Shown here: positions 1-11,353 of the stretch, piece by piece
How the letters are laid out: every line of letters begins with the position of its first letter
How positions within the stretch are numbered: position 1 is the first letter of the stretch
Source: Acanthamoeba castellanii str. Neff
Taxonomy: Eukaryota; Discosea; Longamoebia; Acanthamoebidae
DNA length: 64,000 nt
Assembly (NCBI RefSeq): GCF_000313135.1
Contig: NW_004457252.1
Coordinates: forward strand, 1 to 64,000
Reading direction: 5' to 3'
The notes under the pieces: generated by a model
What the model was told of the DNA's origin: nothing
What the model saw: the letters and a program-made list of their open reading frames with translations, nothing else
Database searches by the model: none
Translations under genes and position numbers: made by a program

Positions 1-2711
1 GTGTCGTGTCGTGCGATGCAGGTGGCCGGCGTATGCGCCGCTGGGGAATGAGGAGACGATCGAGAACGAGCTGATCGAGGTGCCCGACGGCGTGGTGGAG
101 CTGGGCAAGCCGTCGGACTTTCCGTCGTACGGGTGGGACAACGAATACGGCCGTCGCCACGTCACCGTTCCCGCCTTCCGCGCCTCCAAATACCTCATCA
201 CCAACAAGTGCGTAGTACACGACGCGACACGCGACACGAAACGAATGGCACGACACGACACGACACGACACGACACGCGACACGAACCGAATGGCACAAC
301 ACGACACGACACGACACACGCAACTCATGAAATCGTGACAGAGAGTTCTTGGCGTTCGTGGAAGCGGGCGGGTATGAGACGCAAAAGTATTGGTCCGACG
401 AGGGCTGGCGGTGGCGCACGTTCCGCGAGGCCCGGTGTCCCACCTTCTGGGTGCCCCAGCCCGACGGCTCCTACAAGTACCCCATTGTCCCTCTTCCGTG
501 TGTTGTGCGCGTGTCATGCGTCGTGTGTCGTGTCGTGAGCGTGTGCCGTGTCATGTGTTGATGATTTGTGTGCAGGTACCGCGCGATCTTCGCGGAGATC
601 GAGATGCCCTGTAACTGGCCGGCCGACGTCAACCAACTCGAGGCCAAGGCCTACTGCAGCTGGAAGGGCGAGGGCTTCCGGTACTTCACGCATTCTTTTG
701 TTCTGTATTCTTTTTTCAATGTTGTATTTTTATTTTCGTTTTCGTTTTCGTTATGTTTCATTTATGAAATGCTCACAGCAGCGAAAAACCAGGGTCATCA
801 CCGAAGCCGAGTGGCATCGTCTGCGAGGGGACACGCCGAGCGAGCTGAAGGGCCAGCCCGAAGCCGATCCCATCATGCGCAAGGAGTCGATCGGTACGAC
901 CGCACACGCACACGCACACCCCACACGCACCACCGCACGCGCGCACACACGATGGCTGACCGACGCGCTTCCCTCTTCCTAAGGGAACTACAACCTGCGG
1001 TTTTCGTCGTCGACGCCCGTAAACATGTTTGCGCCTTCGCCCATGGGCTTCCACGACGTGCACGGCAACACCTGGGAATGGGCCGAGGACGAGGCCGACG
1101 GTCTCCCCGGTTTCAAGGTGCGCACACGACCAACGACACGACACGACACGACACGACACGACACTGATGCGATGTGTGGACCGGTAGGTGCATCCGTATT
1201 ACCTCGACTTCAGCACGCCCTGCTTCGATGGCCGCCACAACCTCATCATGGGCGGCTCGTGGGTCTCGACGGGAGACCAAGCGTCGGCCTACGCCCGCTA
1301 TTGGTTCCGAAGGCATTTCTTCCAACACCTCGGCTTCCGATTGGTGCAAACCATCCGCCCGATCTCCCTGTACGCCACCGCACACGCACACGCACACACC
1401 GCACGCACCACCGCACACGCGCTCATCAGGTGGAATGATAGGAATTTGTATCCGATCGGGGACAATCCGCACAAGGTGACCGAGAACCGGTGGATCGACG
1501 AGAGCAACGTGTACGAGCAGAAGAAGCTGATCGAGGAGTACCTCCAGCTCCACTACGGCCGGGACGACGAGGTCCTCCCCTATCCGTTCACCGGCCTAGG
1601 CGAGCTGGCCCTTAACTTCCCGCGCAGGTGCATTATCGCAACACACCGCTTCTCGCTCGTGCGTGTTGTGTGGCGTGTGTCGTGTGTGCTCAGACACTCA
1701 CCGCGCGTGTCGTGTGGTGCGTGGGGTGCGCGTGTCGTGTGCAGATGCGCGCAGGAGTTGAGCGAAGCGTTCAAAAAGTATTCGCCGAACGCGTCGGCGG
1801 CGGCCGACCGAGCGACGGCGCTCGAACTGGGCTGCGCCGTGGGCCGTGCCTCCTTCGAACTCGCCCGCACTTTTAGCTCCGGTATTGCGCCTCGCCTCGA
1901 CACACACCGTCGCCTCCCATTTTTTTCCTCATGCGTGCGTGTGCGGTGATGCAGTCGTGGGTCTGGACTACAGCCGAGCGTTTGTCAACGCCGGCATCGC
2001 GCTGCAGGAGAAGGGCGTGCTGCCCTACAAGTACGCCACCGAAGGTCGGCTGCTGGCCAGCTCCACGGCGGAGGTGTCGCCCGACATCGACCGCGCGCGG
2101 GTCAACTTCATGCACGGCGACGCCTGCAGCCTGCCCAAGACCTTCGGCGCCTACGACGCCGTTCTGCTCGCCAACCTCCTCGACCGCCTGCCTGCTCCCA
2201 GGTATGAATCCAATCACGCACGCACACACACACACACACACACACGCACACACACACACACGCACACACGCACGCAAGTTTCGTTGGCTTACGCGTGTGT
2301 GGTGCGGGTGTGGCGAGTAGCAAGTGTCTGGAGGTGCTGCCGCATCTGGTGAAGCCCGGCGGTGTGATGCTCATCACCTCGCCCTACACGTGGCTCGAGC
2401 AGTTCACCCACCCCTCCAAGTGGATGGGCGGCTACCACCTCGGAGGTACGTTGTGTGTCCCATTTTCTCCTGTGTGCGTGCGTGTGCCGCGGGTGCGTGC
2501 GGTGCGTGCGTGCGCGTGTGGCATGCATATTAACATGTCTGTTTCACACCGTGGTGCAGACAAGGAAGTGCGTACGTTCGATGTTCTCAAGGAGACGCTG
2601 CAGGCCGACTTCGAGCTCCTGGAGCACAAGGACATGCCGCTGCTCATCCGTGAGCACGTGCGCAAATTCCAGCTCTGTGTCGCCCACGCCACTGTTTGGC
2701 GCCGCAAGTAG
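1..2711 (+). CDS. ovoA: OvoA-type 5-histidylcysteine sulfoxide synthase / mercaptohistidine N-methyltransferase, 3' part
   Basis: Ovothiol biosynthesis enzyme. In this family an iron-dependent N-terminal half joins cysteine to histidine as a sulfoxide, and a C-terminal SAM methyltransferase N-methylates the mercaptohistidine. The window opens in an intron. Eleven exons can be joined in one frame (22-207, 342-476, 576-680, 793-893, 984-1117, 1188-1369, 1430-1627, 1745-1881, 1955-2201, 2321-2445, 2560-2711), giving 566 residues to a TAG stop. The first half is a formylglycine-generating-enzyme/sulfatase-modifying fold with VHGNTWEW, TEAEWHRL and a GGSW motif. From about exon 7 a Rossmann methyltransferase follows (ELGCAVGRAS, VVGLDYS, HGDACSLP), ending with the DMPLLIREHVRKFQ block typical of OvoA C-termini. 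The N-terminal DinB-like domain, which carries the metal histidines, lies outside the window, so activity cannot be judged. Introns hold pentamer repeats. The EgtB-type ergothioneine enzyme is less likely because the fused methyltransferase is C-terminal. Confidence 0.9.
238..322. repeat. (CGACA)n array in an ovoA intron
   Basis: Interrupted pentamer array inside intron 208-341; further arrays lie at about 1127-1165. The same unit recurs in introns of most genes in this window. Confidence 0.88.
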
Positions 2712-3208
2712 GCGCGGCGTACTGTGCAGTTCCCATATTTTCTCATAATGAAAACATTTTACCTCCAGTCACACAGCATTTTTGGTTTGAAAAGGTGTAC
2801 TCCTTACGCCCGCCCAGCGTAGGGGAACTTGGTGACTTTATCTTCACTTCACTCAGGATTGCATGCAAAGCAAAGTAGGCCTCCCTATCCCTCTTAACCT
2901 GTGAGATTCAATGTTGGTGTTAGATAAGCCTGTGGACATCTGTTGTGACATACCCAGAATCAAGGACTCTGCTGTCCTGTCCAACAGAAGCAAGCTTAGA
3001 AGCATTACCAGAGGACTTCTGTTGGTGTTGGCTACCCCCTGAGGGGTCCCCCTGTGGTGGAGAAGTGTGCCAAGCAGCTCAGACAGTCTCCCCCAGCCCT
3101 TGTGGTCATGCATTAATGTTGTTTTTTAAGGGTGAAAAAAATGTTTACCAAGATTTTAAATTGGGGAAATTGGGGATTTTAGAGATCTTACCCACAATTA
3201 GCAAGCAG
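2712..3208. other. Intergenic region with inverted repeats, between ovoA and TFIIIA
   Basis: This stretch lacks the pentamer repeats and strong GC bias of its surroundings. It has a perfect 10-base inverted repeat (2981-2990 with 3016-3025), a compact GC hairpin at 3034-3047 (ACCCC, CTGA loop, GGGGT) and a T-run near 3121-3126. It probably contains the ovoA 3' UTR and the TFIIIA promoter. An open frame from 2945 runs in frame into the TFIIIA start, but its composition does not look coding. A small structured RNA is possible; I could not match it to a known family. Confidence 0.35.
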
Positions 3209-4992
3209 ATGCCAGGGCACCTCGGCGGCAGCGATCAAAGCGAATTGAGTGAGGAAAGCGATTGGTTGCCTCCCGAAGGTTGTGACGAACACGCGGAGGA
3301 TGAGGAACTGCTGCCGGTGGAAGATGAAAGTGAAGATGCTGATGACGCGGAAGAACAGATGACGGCTGGCACGAAGAGGAAACGAAAAAACGCCACCCCA
3401 TCAGCACCGCTGAAGAAAAGGGCGCGGGTAGAAGAAAATGAAGATGAGAGCGAGGAAGATTGCGATGATGGAGCGTTCGTGTGCGTGTTTGAGGGGTGCG
3501 GCAAGAGCTTCAACCGCGAAGGCAAGCTGGCGGACCACCTACGCACCCACACCGGCGAGGTACTACACCCCCCCCGCGATTTCCAATCTTGCTGCGAAAT
3601 TGAATTTCCTCCTGATTCGCGATTTTTGTAGCGACCCTTTGTATGCGGTTTCAGCGGATGCGAGAAGCGATTCACGCGCAGTCACCACCTGAAGCGCCAC
3701 GAGCTGTCGCACACGGGCGCTAAGCCGCACAGATGCGACCACCCCGGCTGCGATGCCGCATTCCTCACCGCCCAGCATCTGCGACGCCACCAGCTCCAGC
3801 ACCGCAAGGACAAGCCCTACGCCTGCGGCGAGCCCGGCTGCGACGCGCGCTTCGCCAAGCACGGCCAGCTGCAGCGCCACCTCTGCACCGAACACGACCA
3901 CGCCTTCCCCTATCCGTGCCCCGAGCCCGGCTGCGCCAAGGGCTTCCTCCACCCCAGCCAGCTGCGCCGACACATCGAGGGCGTACACAAAGGTGTGTAT
4001 CGTGTCGTGTCGTGTCGTGTCGTGTGCTATGCTCCGTGTTGCTGACAAGTGGTACGACACGACACGACACGACACGACACGACACGACACGACACGACAC
4101 GACACGACACGACACGCAGGGGAGAAGCGGTACGTGTGCGGTGCGGAGGGGTGCGGCCAGGCGTTCGGAAGGCAGAGCGAGCTGGTGAAGCACCGGCGCG
4201 AGGCGCACTCGGCGGCGGCGATGGCACTGGCCGGCGACGCGAGCGCGGCGGCCGAGGGGCCGGCGACCAAGGGCGAGTTCGCGTGCAACACGTGCGGGCG
4301 CACGTTCACCCGCAAGTCGGGCCTCACGCAGCACCTCCGCATACACGAGGCTGACTCCACCCAGCCCCTCTTCACCTGCGAGAAATGCGGGTGCTCGTAC
4401 ACCAAGGTGCGCACACACCGCACACGCACACACAGCATGGCACGCGACACGACACGACACGCGCTGATTTGAGGTGGTGCGAGTAGAAGAGCAATCTCGC
4501 GACGCACATGAAGGTGGTGCACGACGGTTTGCGTACGTTCGTGTGCGAGGAGCCGGGCTGCGGGAAGGCCTTTGGCTACAAACACCTCCTCCAGCGCCAC
4601 ACGCTCGCCAAGCACTCGCCCAAGGTAACCCACCTTACAACAACTCATCATGGCCATCACGATGTGTGCGTGTGCGGTGTGTGCGATCGTGTGCTGTGTC
4701 GTGCTTCACGATGTGTGCGTGTGCGGTGTGTACTCATGATGACGGCGCCCAGGAGGAGACGGCGAAGCGACCGTCGACGAGGAAGAAGAGGAAGTTCGAC
4801 GTTGTGCGCGACTTCCTGGGCGTGCAGGCTCCGCCACTCTTCAACCCGACGCCCTACGTCTTCGACTCGTCGGCGTTGGCCGACGGCGACGGTGCCCTTG
4901 CTTCCATGCCGCCGCCGCTGCGGACTGGCCCGGCCGGAGCCGACGCGGCTTCATCCTGTCTCCCTTCATCTTCCTTCTCTACACTCGGGTGA
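3209..4992 (+). CDS. GTF3A: Transcription factor IIIA, nine C2H2 zinc fingers
   Basis: Candidate TFIIIA, which binds the 5S rRNA gene internal promoter and 5S rRNA itself. Five exons (3209-3559, 3632-3992, 4120-4406, 4487-4624, 4753-4992) join in frame to 458 residues. An acidic, K/R-patched N-terminus (about residues 1-90, with TKRKRK and KKRAR) precedes exactly nine consecutive C2H2 fingers between about residues 93 and 379. Six of the first seven linkers are of the tight multi-finger type, and the fingers repeat the C-x4-C spacing (CxxPGC) common in TFIIIA; fingers 7 and 8 use C-x2-C. A 79-residue tail with KKRKFD ends the protein. Nine fingers plus CxxPGC spacing argue for TFIIIA over other C2H2 proteins; there is no other direct proof. 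The ATG at 3209 is the first that gives a sensible N-terminus. Intron 2 carries facing GTGTC and GACAC arrays. Confidence 0.82.
3993..4119 (+). repeat. Intron 2 of TFIIIA with complementary pentamer arrays
   Basis: About four GTGTC units near 4008-4024 are followed by about a dozen GACAC units (about 4054-4114) ending directly at the GCAG acceptor. The two arrays are reverse complements, so the intron RNA could fold into a long hairpin with the spacer at about 4025-4053 as loop. No protein-coding content is implied by the open frames through it. Confidence 0.85.
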
Positions 4993-5402
4993 ATAGTGCA
5001 TTGACCTTTGCTCTCCACAACCATTGGTATCAACCATTGGTATCGATAATGATTTTGATGTGGCATTGAACGGGGGTGGCTTTGGGCAAGAAATGGGAGT
5101 AGTGGATTGGAATTTGGAGAGGGGGGGCAGTGAATTGGTGAATTGAGTGTTTATTGGCACCTGCGGAGGGCGGATGCTGGCAAGACCCGATAAAATGGAC
5201 GCGCAGAGGGACCACGTCACTGTCGAACGCTTTACTGCAGGGGGGAAGCATGGGTTAGTGAAAATGATCACAGAAGTAAGTAAGATAGTGGAGGGCAATA
5301 GATGTTTGGGGGGCGGAGAATTAATTTCAAATGGCGGGTAGAAGGCAGCAAGTATGGCAGATAATTCATAGCAATGGCTGACTTACCATGTTACGGGGAT
5401 AT
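4993..5402. other. Intergenic region between two convergent genes
   Basis: Lower-GC sequence between the TFIIIA stop and the end of the small minus-strand gene. It contains a tandem pair of a 13-base unit, AACCATTGGTATC (about 5021-5046). No coding frame with the local GC-rich third-position bias is visible; it is presumably two 3' UTRs. Confidence 0.6.
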
Positions 5403-5696
5403 TTACTGGATCTCCTCCTCATCGGCCTCATCGACCTCGTAGAAGCCCATGTCGAAACCCTGCTCCTCGAGGGCCTTCTTGAGTCCGCCCTTGGTGAGGA
5501 GAGTGTGCGAGATGCGCGCCTCCTTCTCGGCCTGCTTGAAACGGATCTGACGCATGTTCTCATCGGCCACACGCGTCGTGTAGCTCTGCCAGCCGCCGAA
5601 GGCGGTTCCTACCACCACCGATCCGACGGTGATGACGGTGATCTGTCGGTAGAGGAACGACCTAAGAGACGCCGGCAGGTGAATTCCCTTTCCCAT
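5403..5696 (-). CDS. Small single-pass membrane protein, unknown function
   Basis: A 97-residue, single-exon gene that begins MGKGIHLPASLRSFLYRQ. One hydrophobic helix (about residues 20-38, rich in V, G and T) is followed by a charged, helical stretch (KQAEKEARISH) and an acidic end (DEADEEEIQ). Third codon positions are strongly G/C, as in neighbouring real genes, and the ATG is well defined. A short basic N-terminus, one membrane helix and a helical soluble tail are the pattern of small mitochondrial inner-membrane or respiratory-complex accessory subunits, but I do not recognise the family. It lies 224 bp upstream of the COG1 3' end on the same strand. Confidence 0.65.
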   Translation of the reverse strand: MGKGIHLPASLRSFLYRQITVITVGSVVVGTAFGGWQSYTTRVADENMRQIRFKQAEKEARISHTLLTKGGLKKALEEQGFDMGFYEVDEADEEEIQ

Positions 5697-5920
5697 GCTG
5701 TTTTTACTGATCGATACTGATGTGAATGATCAATGAATCAAAAAGCACGGAGTGGGGCCGGCGGATATTGCCCAGAACAAAAAAAAAGTCGAAAAGAAAA
5801 CGGGCGATTCACCAATTTTCCATCACTTTGCCCAACCGAAAAATACGCCCGATTATAGAAAGGTATTTAAAATGTGGACGTGGTCGTTGCGTCGAGTGGA
5901 CAGTTGTGCACTTATCAGCG

Positions 5921-8408
5921 TCAAGAGAGGAAAGACTTGAGCGTGGCCGAGCCCAGAGCACTACCGTCCTCCGCGCCCAGGAAGCCGCCGAAGCCAAACT
6001 TGCGCACCTGCTCCATGAACGACCCGCCGACGACGCCCATCGACCCGTCGGCGCCGCCAGTCGCCGGTGTCGAGGCCGAGAGCAGCGGCGAGCTCGGGAG
6101 CCGGGCGCCGAACCTGTCGCCCGCGAACTGCGGCAGCTGCTGCTGGTGCTGCTGCTGATAGCCCGACGGCAGATCTAGGCCGAAGCTGCTCGCCACCGGC
6201 CCTGTGCGCGCGTGTGCGTGTGCGGTCAGCACATGCGTGTGTCGTGTTGCGTGGCGTGTTGCGTGTCGTGCGTGGCGTACCCTTTTCCTTGCCCTTGACG
6301 ACGGGCTCGGTGATGGGCAGGTAGCGGAAGCGGGGCGCCGATGCCACCATCGGCAGCGTGTTGTACTGATCCCCGTGAGCGCCCTGCACCTTCCTGCAAT
6401 CGCACACACATCACACGAGTTGGTATGCGTTGTGTGTGGTGTGTGTCGTGTGTGTGGTGTGTGTGGTGTGTGTCGTGTGTGTGGTGTGTGTGGTGTGTCG
6501 TGTGTGTGGTGTGTGTCGTGTGTGTGTGTGGTGCGTACACATCGGTGTAGAGCGGGTGGAGGGACACGAGGGGTCCGAGCAGGGCAGCCGATCGCGCGTA
6601 ACACTGCTGCTCCATCCGATTCACGTGCGGCCCATAGAACGCCCGGTCGATCGGATCCAACTGAAAAGAAAAGAAAAGAAAGAAAGAACCAGACACAGAA
6701 CGATGAGCCTCGTGCGTGCCGTGCGTGTGCGCCGTGCGTGTGGTCGCGCGTGTGCCATGTGCGCGGTCGTGCGCGTGTCGTGCGTACCAAAGTCTGGAGT
6801 TGATTGTGTATGGCCTTGATCCGGTCCTTGATGGCCGAAGGCTCCGCCAGGTCGCCAGTCGCCGAGTTGGAGGTCGCGGACTCGGCGAGTACGGCCTTGG
6901 CCAGGTCCGGGTCGGCCGCGTGCGGCGGCGAGGCCCCGGCGGCCAGCGCGTCGCAGAGGAACTTGGCGTCGAACATGAGCTGGATGGCCCCCTCCTTGCT
7001 CACCCGCTCCCGCACCTCCGCCGCATTCGCCAACCGCCAGTAGTGCCCGCACACCCTGTACCGCACACGCCGCACACACAACATCAGCGACACCGCACAC
7101 GCCGTACGCCGCACACGCCGCACGTACCCGAGGAGGAGTTGGGAGGCGAGGTAGTGGAGGACGGCGTGGTCGGGCGCGTGGGCGAAGGTGCGGTGGATCT
7201 CGCGGCAGGCCGAGAAGAGGAACGACAGGACGTAGGGCGACGCCTGGTAGGGCAGGTAGAACGTCTCCTCCACCACCGTCTTCGCGCTGCCGCCCTTCGC
7301 CGCCTGGCCCTTCCCGCCTGTCCACCCGACCCGTGAGTGTCGTGCCGCGCGTGTCGTGTGTCGTGTCGTGTGCGGTGTGTGTCGTGCGACAGGTACCTTC
7401 GTCGAGAGATTCGACGGCGACGGTGATGGGCTGCCACTGCATTCGTCGCTTCTCCCGCTCGGACCAGTCGTCGGCCTGCAGCGCCTCTCCCAGTCGAGCC
7501 ACTGTTCCCCGCGCATCCCAAAACGTGAGTACGTGTCGTGTGTCGTGTCGTGTCGTGTGTGTCGTTGGTCGTGTCGTGTGTCGCGTGTGTCGTGTGTGTC
7601 GTACGGAGGGTGTGAGCGAGAATGTGGACCCAACGGACGTGAGCACGCAGGGAGAGTCGCCGGAAGGTCGACTGGAGCTCCTGCAGCTTCGGGTGCAGAA
7701 CATTGTCCGCCTGGCATTGTACACCACACACCACATTAAATGAATGACATAAGAATATCACATTTTACACCACAACGCCACGTCACGTTAGACCGCACAC
7801 GCACACGCACACGCACACGCGCGGTGTGAGAAGCACCTCTTCGTCTTGGCTGTGCTTGAGAGCCAATCGCCGGTTGAATGCCTTGGCGGCCGTGTACGAG
7901 TAGCCCTTGCCCTTGAGCGCTCCCGCGTCCACCCCGGGTTGTGTGGTCTTGGGCAGCGCAAAGATACGTTTGAGCTGGACCGAGTGCTGCACGATGGCGC
8001 GGCACGCGCGGCCGATAAAGAGCGCCTGCTCCGTGCGCTCCTCCACACTTATCTGCTGCTGCTCCTTCCCTCCGGCCTCACTCTGCCAATAGCGCGCGTG
8101 TCGTGTCGTGTCGTGCGGTGTGAGCACTTCGTGTTGTGTGCGTGTGTCGTGCGTGTGCGGGTTGTACCTGGGCGAGGGCGGTGAGTTTGTCGTCGAGCTG
8201 GGCGAGGAGGGCCGAGAGGGCCTGGTGGCAGCTGTCCTGGAGGAACTCGCGCAGCTTGAGCTCGCGCCCGCGCTCCTTCTCCTCCCGCTCGCGCCGCCGC
8301 GCCTCCCGCTCCGCCTCCTCCTCGCTCCCCATATACCCCGCTGCCGCCGCCGTCGTCGTCGAGCCCGACCCCGCATCCGCGATCCTCCGCCTGCGCGTGC
8401 TGTACGTT

Positions 8409-8458
<50 letters not shown>

Positions 8459-11353
8459 GTGCCAATCTGTCGCGTGGCCGTGTGGTGGTGCGTTAGGTTG
8501 TGGAATGTTATGGAATGCATAGAATGTGGTGTGGATGGAAGGAAAGGAATGCGTACCGGTAGTGGTGGAGGTGGCGGTGGTGAGGTGGTGGAGGAGGTGG
8601 GCGAGGTCGAGCATGCAGGCCTCGAGCTGGTGGTCGAGGTGGCCCACGAGCTCGGAGAGCCGCGGGGTGAGCGTCGCCGCCTTCTGCCTGAGCGTGTCGA
8701 AGGCCTCCCCGCGCCGGCTCAACGGCGTCGCCGCCCCCATGCGCCCCGCCTCCACTCGCCACACGTAGTGCCCCATCGACAGATCTGCATGCATGCGTGT
8801 CGTGTCGTGTCGTGTCAGCTGAGAGGGGAGTGTGTCGTGTCGTGTCGTGTCGTGTGCGTGGACCTTCGTCGGAGCGGAGGAGGTTGAGGGCATCGGAGGA
8901 GGAGACGAGGCCGAGGTTAACGGAGCGGAACCAGAGCTGGATGACGTTGCGCGAGGCCTCGGTAAAGGCCTCGTTGAACACAAAGTCCCACACGTCCAGC
9001 CCGCGCTTGATCACCAGCCCACACACCTGCGCCCCGCACACCCCGCACCACGAAGCTCAATCAACTCCGCGTGTGTCGTGTCGTGTCGTGTCGTGTCGTG
9101 TCGTGTGGCACGCACGTGCTTCCAAATTTCCTCGGCCGAGGGGAACTTGGTCACGTCGCCCGGAACTGCGGGGAACTCCGGGTTGTCCATCGCCTGGAGC
9201 ACCCGCTGGCGAATGTGGTCCAGATCCCTGCCGCCGACCCCCAAATAAGAAACATGCGCGTGTCGTCTGCGCGTGTCGTGTGGTTGATGTGTCGTGTCGT
9301 GTCGTGTGTGGTGTGTGCGGCGAGGGCGGAGGCGGTACTTGGCGAGTTTGATTTGGAGGAGGGCGTGGCGCAGGCCCCATCGCAGGCTCTCGGCGATCGA
9401 ATCGAGCCACATCTTGCAGCCCCGCTCCAGATCTGCCTCCGCAATTCTGCGCAGCCCCCGATCACTCTATCGTTAGCCACCACGCCGCACACGCACACAA
9501 GGACGCTGCACACGCTCGCCGCACACGCACACAAGGACGCCGCACACGCGCATCGCACACGCACGTTTGTTGTGATGATGCGGAGGAGGAAGAGGCGGCG
9601 GTGAGGCTCGTGGTGTCGGGCGCGCGGAGGCACTGGGTGAGGAGCGAGGCCGGGAGGCCGAACGCGGTGGCGGCGAAGTGGGACGAAAACACGATGCCCA
9701 GCAGGAACAGCGCGTTCTGTACCAACCGCACCAGCCGGCACATCCGCTCCACCAAATCCTCTGTCCCCCCCCCCACAAGTCAGCGCGTGCCGTGTCATCT
9801 GCGTGTGCGGCGTGTGCGGCATTACCGAGAGGGAGGGCGTTGGAGGCGTTGGAGGAGGAGGTGTCGAAGAGGGAGAGGACGAGCGTCTTCTGGGCCTCGA
9901 GGAACACGTTGAGGGCCTGCGTCACCGACAGGTGGTCCAGCAGGACCAGCGCGCACAGCGAGCCCGCGTAGTGCTGTGATCGACCGGACACGACACGACA
10001 CGACACGACACGACACGACACGACACGACACGACACGACACACAGATCCACGTTACGTGCGCGTCCGATCGTGTGTCGTGTTGCGTGTGCGTGTGCGCGT
10101 GTCGTGTCAGAAGAGGATACCTGTGGAGAGACGCCGCTCTTTTGGAGCTGTGCGCGTGCGTTCTGTCGGATCTCGCTCGGGAACTGGCTGATGAGGGACC
10201 ATTGCCGCGGCATCAGCGGAATCGATTTCTGTAACACACGCGACACACCGCACACACCGCGCGGCACACGATCGATGGTACGACAACACGACACGCACAA
10301 CACAGTTATAACTGAGCTTCGAGAGATAAAGCGTTAGTATGGGATCGGGAGGGAGTTACGAGGAGCTGGGCAAAGGCGGGGTTGTGGACGAGTCGCGAGT
10401 GGGCCTGCTCGGCCCGCGTGTAGAGGAGGGTGGCCTTCAGGTAGTCGTTGGCCTCCACGCTCGACCAAATCTGATGCCACGCCACACACATCAATAACGT
10501 GTCGTGTCGCGTGTTGCGTGTGTTGCGTGTGTCGTGTTGCGCGTGTGCGACAAGAACCTGTTCGGGAGCGTCGACGAGAAGCTTCACTTGAAGGGCCACG
10601 TGGTAGCGCTCTCTATGCGCCGCCCGGTTGCGCTCCTCCTCCCCGCCGCTGGCGCTGTCCGTCGCCGCGCCATTCCCTGCGCCCACCCCAATCACCATCG
10701 TTAGTAACACGACACACACGACACACGCGCGACCGCACACACGACACGCGCGCTACCGCACGCGCACGCAGCGTGGTACCGTTGGCGGCGGTGGCGGGGC
10801 CGGGCTTGCGGAGGTGGGCGAGGAGACGGGCGGTGTGGTGGTCGAGACGCTCGAAGCAGCCGGCCAGGCCCTCTGCGGCGGTCTTCATGGCGATCACCGA
10901 GTCGGCTGAGTCGATGAGGTCCCGATACCGCGTCCTGCGTGCGCGCACACACGCGCACACACGACGACACGTTAGTGACACACATGGCACACGCAACGAG
11001 CACTCGGCGCATGGCACACGCGTGGCACGTGGCGTCTACGTACCCTACGAGGCGGCGCAGTTCGTGCTTCTTCTTTTCAATCTCATCTCTTCGTTGGCGA
11101 GGGTGCAGTGTGATGACGTCAGAGAGATTTTAGAGATAAATTGAATCCACGATACTTGACCAAAAGATGGGAGAAGAAGGAAGGAGAAAGAGAATAGATT
11201 GATGGAGAGATGAAAGATGGAAGAGAAGGGGGGAGTGAAAGGGTACCTGGTGAGGTCTTCGCGCACTTTGATTTCGGCGATGGTGTGGCGTTCGAAGAGC
11301 TGTCGCACCTCCTGCTCCATGAGCGACTCTGCACTGAGAGGCGCCTTGTACAT
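5921..11353 (-). CDS. COG1: Conserved oligomeric Golgi complex subunit 1
   Basis: Subunit of the COG complex, a multisubunit tether for retrograde vesicles at the Golgi. About 20 exons encode roughly 1,100 residues by my estimate. The start (MYKAPLSAESLMEQEVRQLF) runs into the Vps51/COG1 N-terminal signature: LFERHTIAEIK, a splice, then EIEKKKHELRRLVG and RYRDLIDSADSVIAMK, which is the arrangement seen in COG1 proteins. Further helical exons include WSSVEANDYLKATLLYTRAE, VPRQWSLISQFPSEIR-like segments around 10.2 kb, and a C-terminal part around 6.8-7.3 kb (FDAKFLCDAL). The final exon (5921 to about 6200) is Q/G/S-rich. Exon 8168 to about 8465 encodes an unusual Gly-Ser run. Introns carry GTGTC arrays in both orientations. 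The family call rests mainly on the N-terminal motif; the rest is consistent helical-rod sequence. Confidence 0.8.
6424..6537. repeat. GT-rich 8-10 base tandem repeat in a COG1 intron
   Basis: Irregular tandem copies of GTGTGTGGT/GTGTGTCGT fill an intron of COG1. Open frames on both strands through this region (Cys-Val or His-Thr repeats) are by-products of the repeat. Confidence 0.85.
8408..8459 (-). repeat. Hexanucleotide repeat inside a COG1 exon encoding Gly-Ser dipeptides
   Basis: About eight CCCCGA units on the plus strand read as TCGGGG on the coding strand and encode a (Gly-Ser)n run of about nine dipeptides. The preceding splice junction (phase 1, intron about 8467-8558) keeps this in frame with both flanking coding segments, so the repeat is translated. 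It is unlike the intron repeats in unit and position. Confidence 0.75.
9985..10041. repeat. (CGACA)n pentamer array in a COG1 intron
   Basis: About 11 perfect CGACA units. In the sense of the host gene this is (GTGTC)n close to the acceptor of the intron. A second COG1 array at about 9069-9107 has the opposite orientation. Confidence 0.9.

Noticed and set aside
2945..3208. N-terminal extension of TFIIIA by the upstream open frame
   Set aside because: The extension has no GC3 bias and contains inverted repeats; the ATG at 3209 gives a normal acidic N-terminus.
2712..3208. A plant-type 5S rRNA mimic regulating TFIIIA splicing
   Set aside because: The region is upstream of the coding exons and I could not find 5S rRNA-like loops; only generic hairpins are visible.
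4003..4115. Regular repeats that might be read as a CRISPR-like array
   Set aside because: The units are contiguous pentamers without spacers and the context is a eukaryotic intron.
8408..8459. (CCCCGA)n as an interstitial telomere
   Set aside because: It is a short, in-frame coding repeat within COG1 with no telomeric context.
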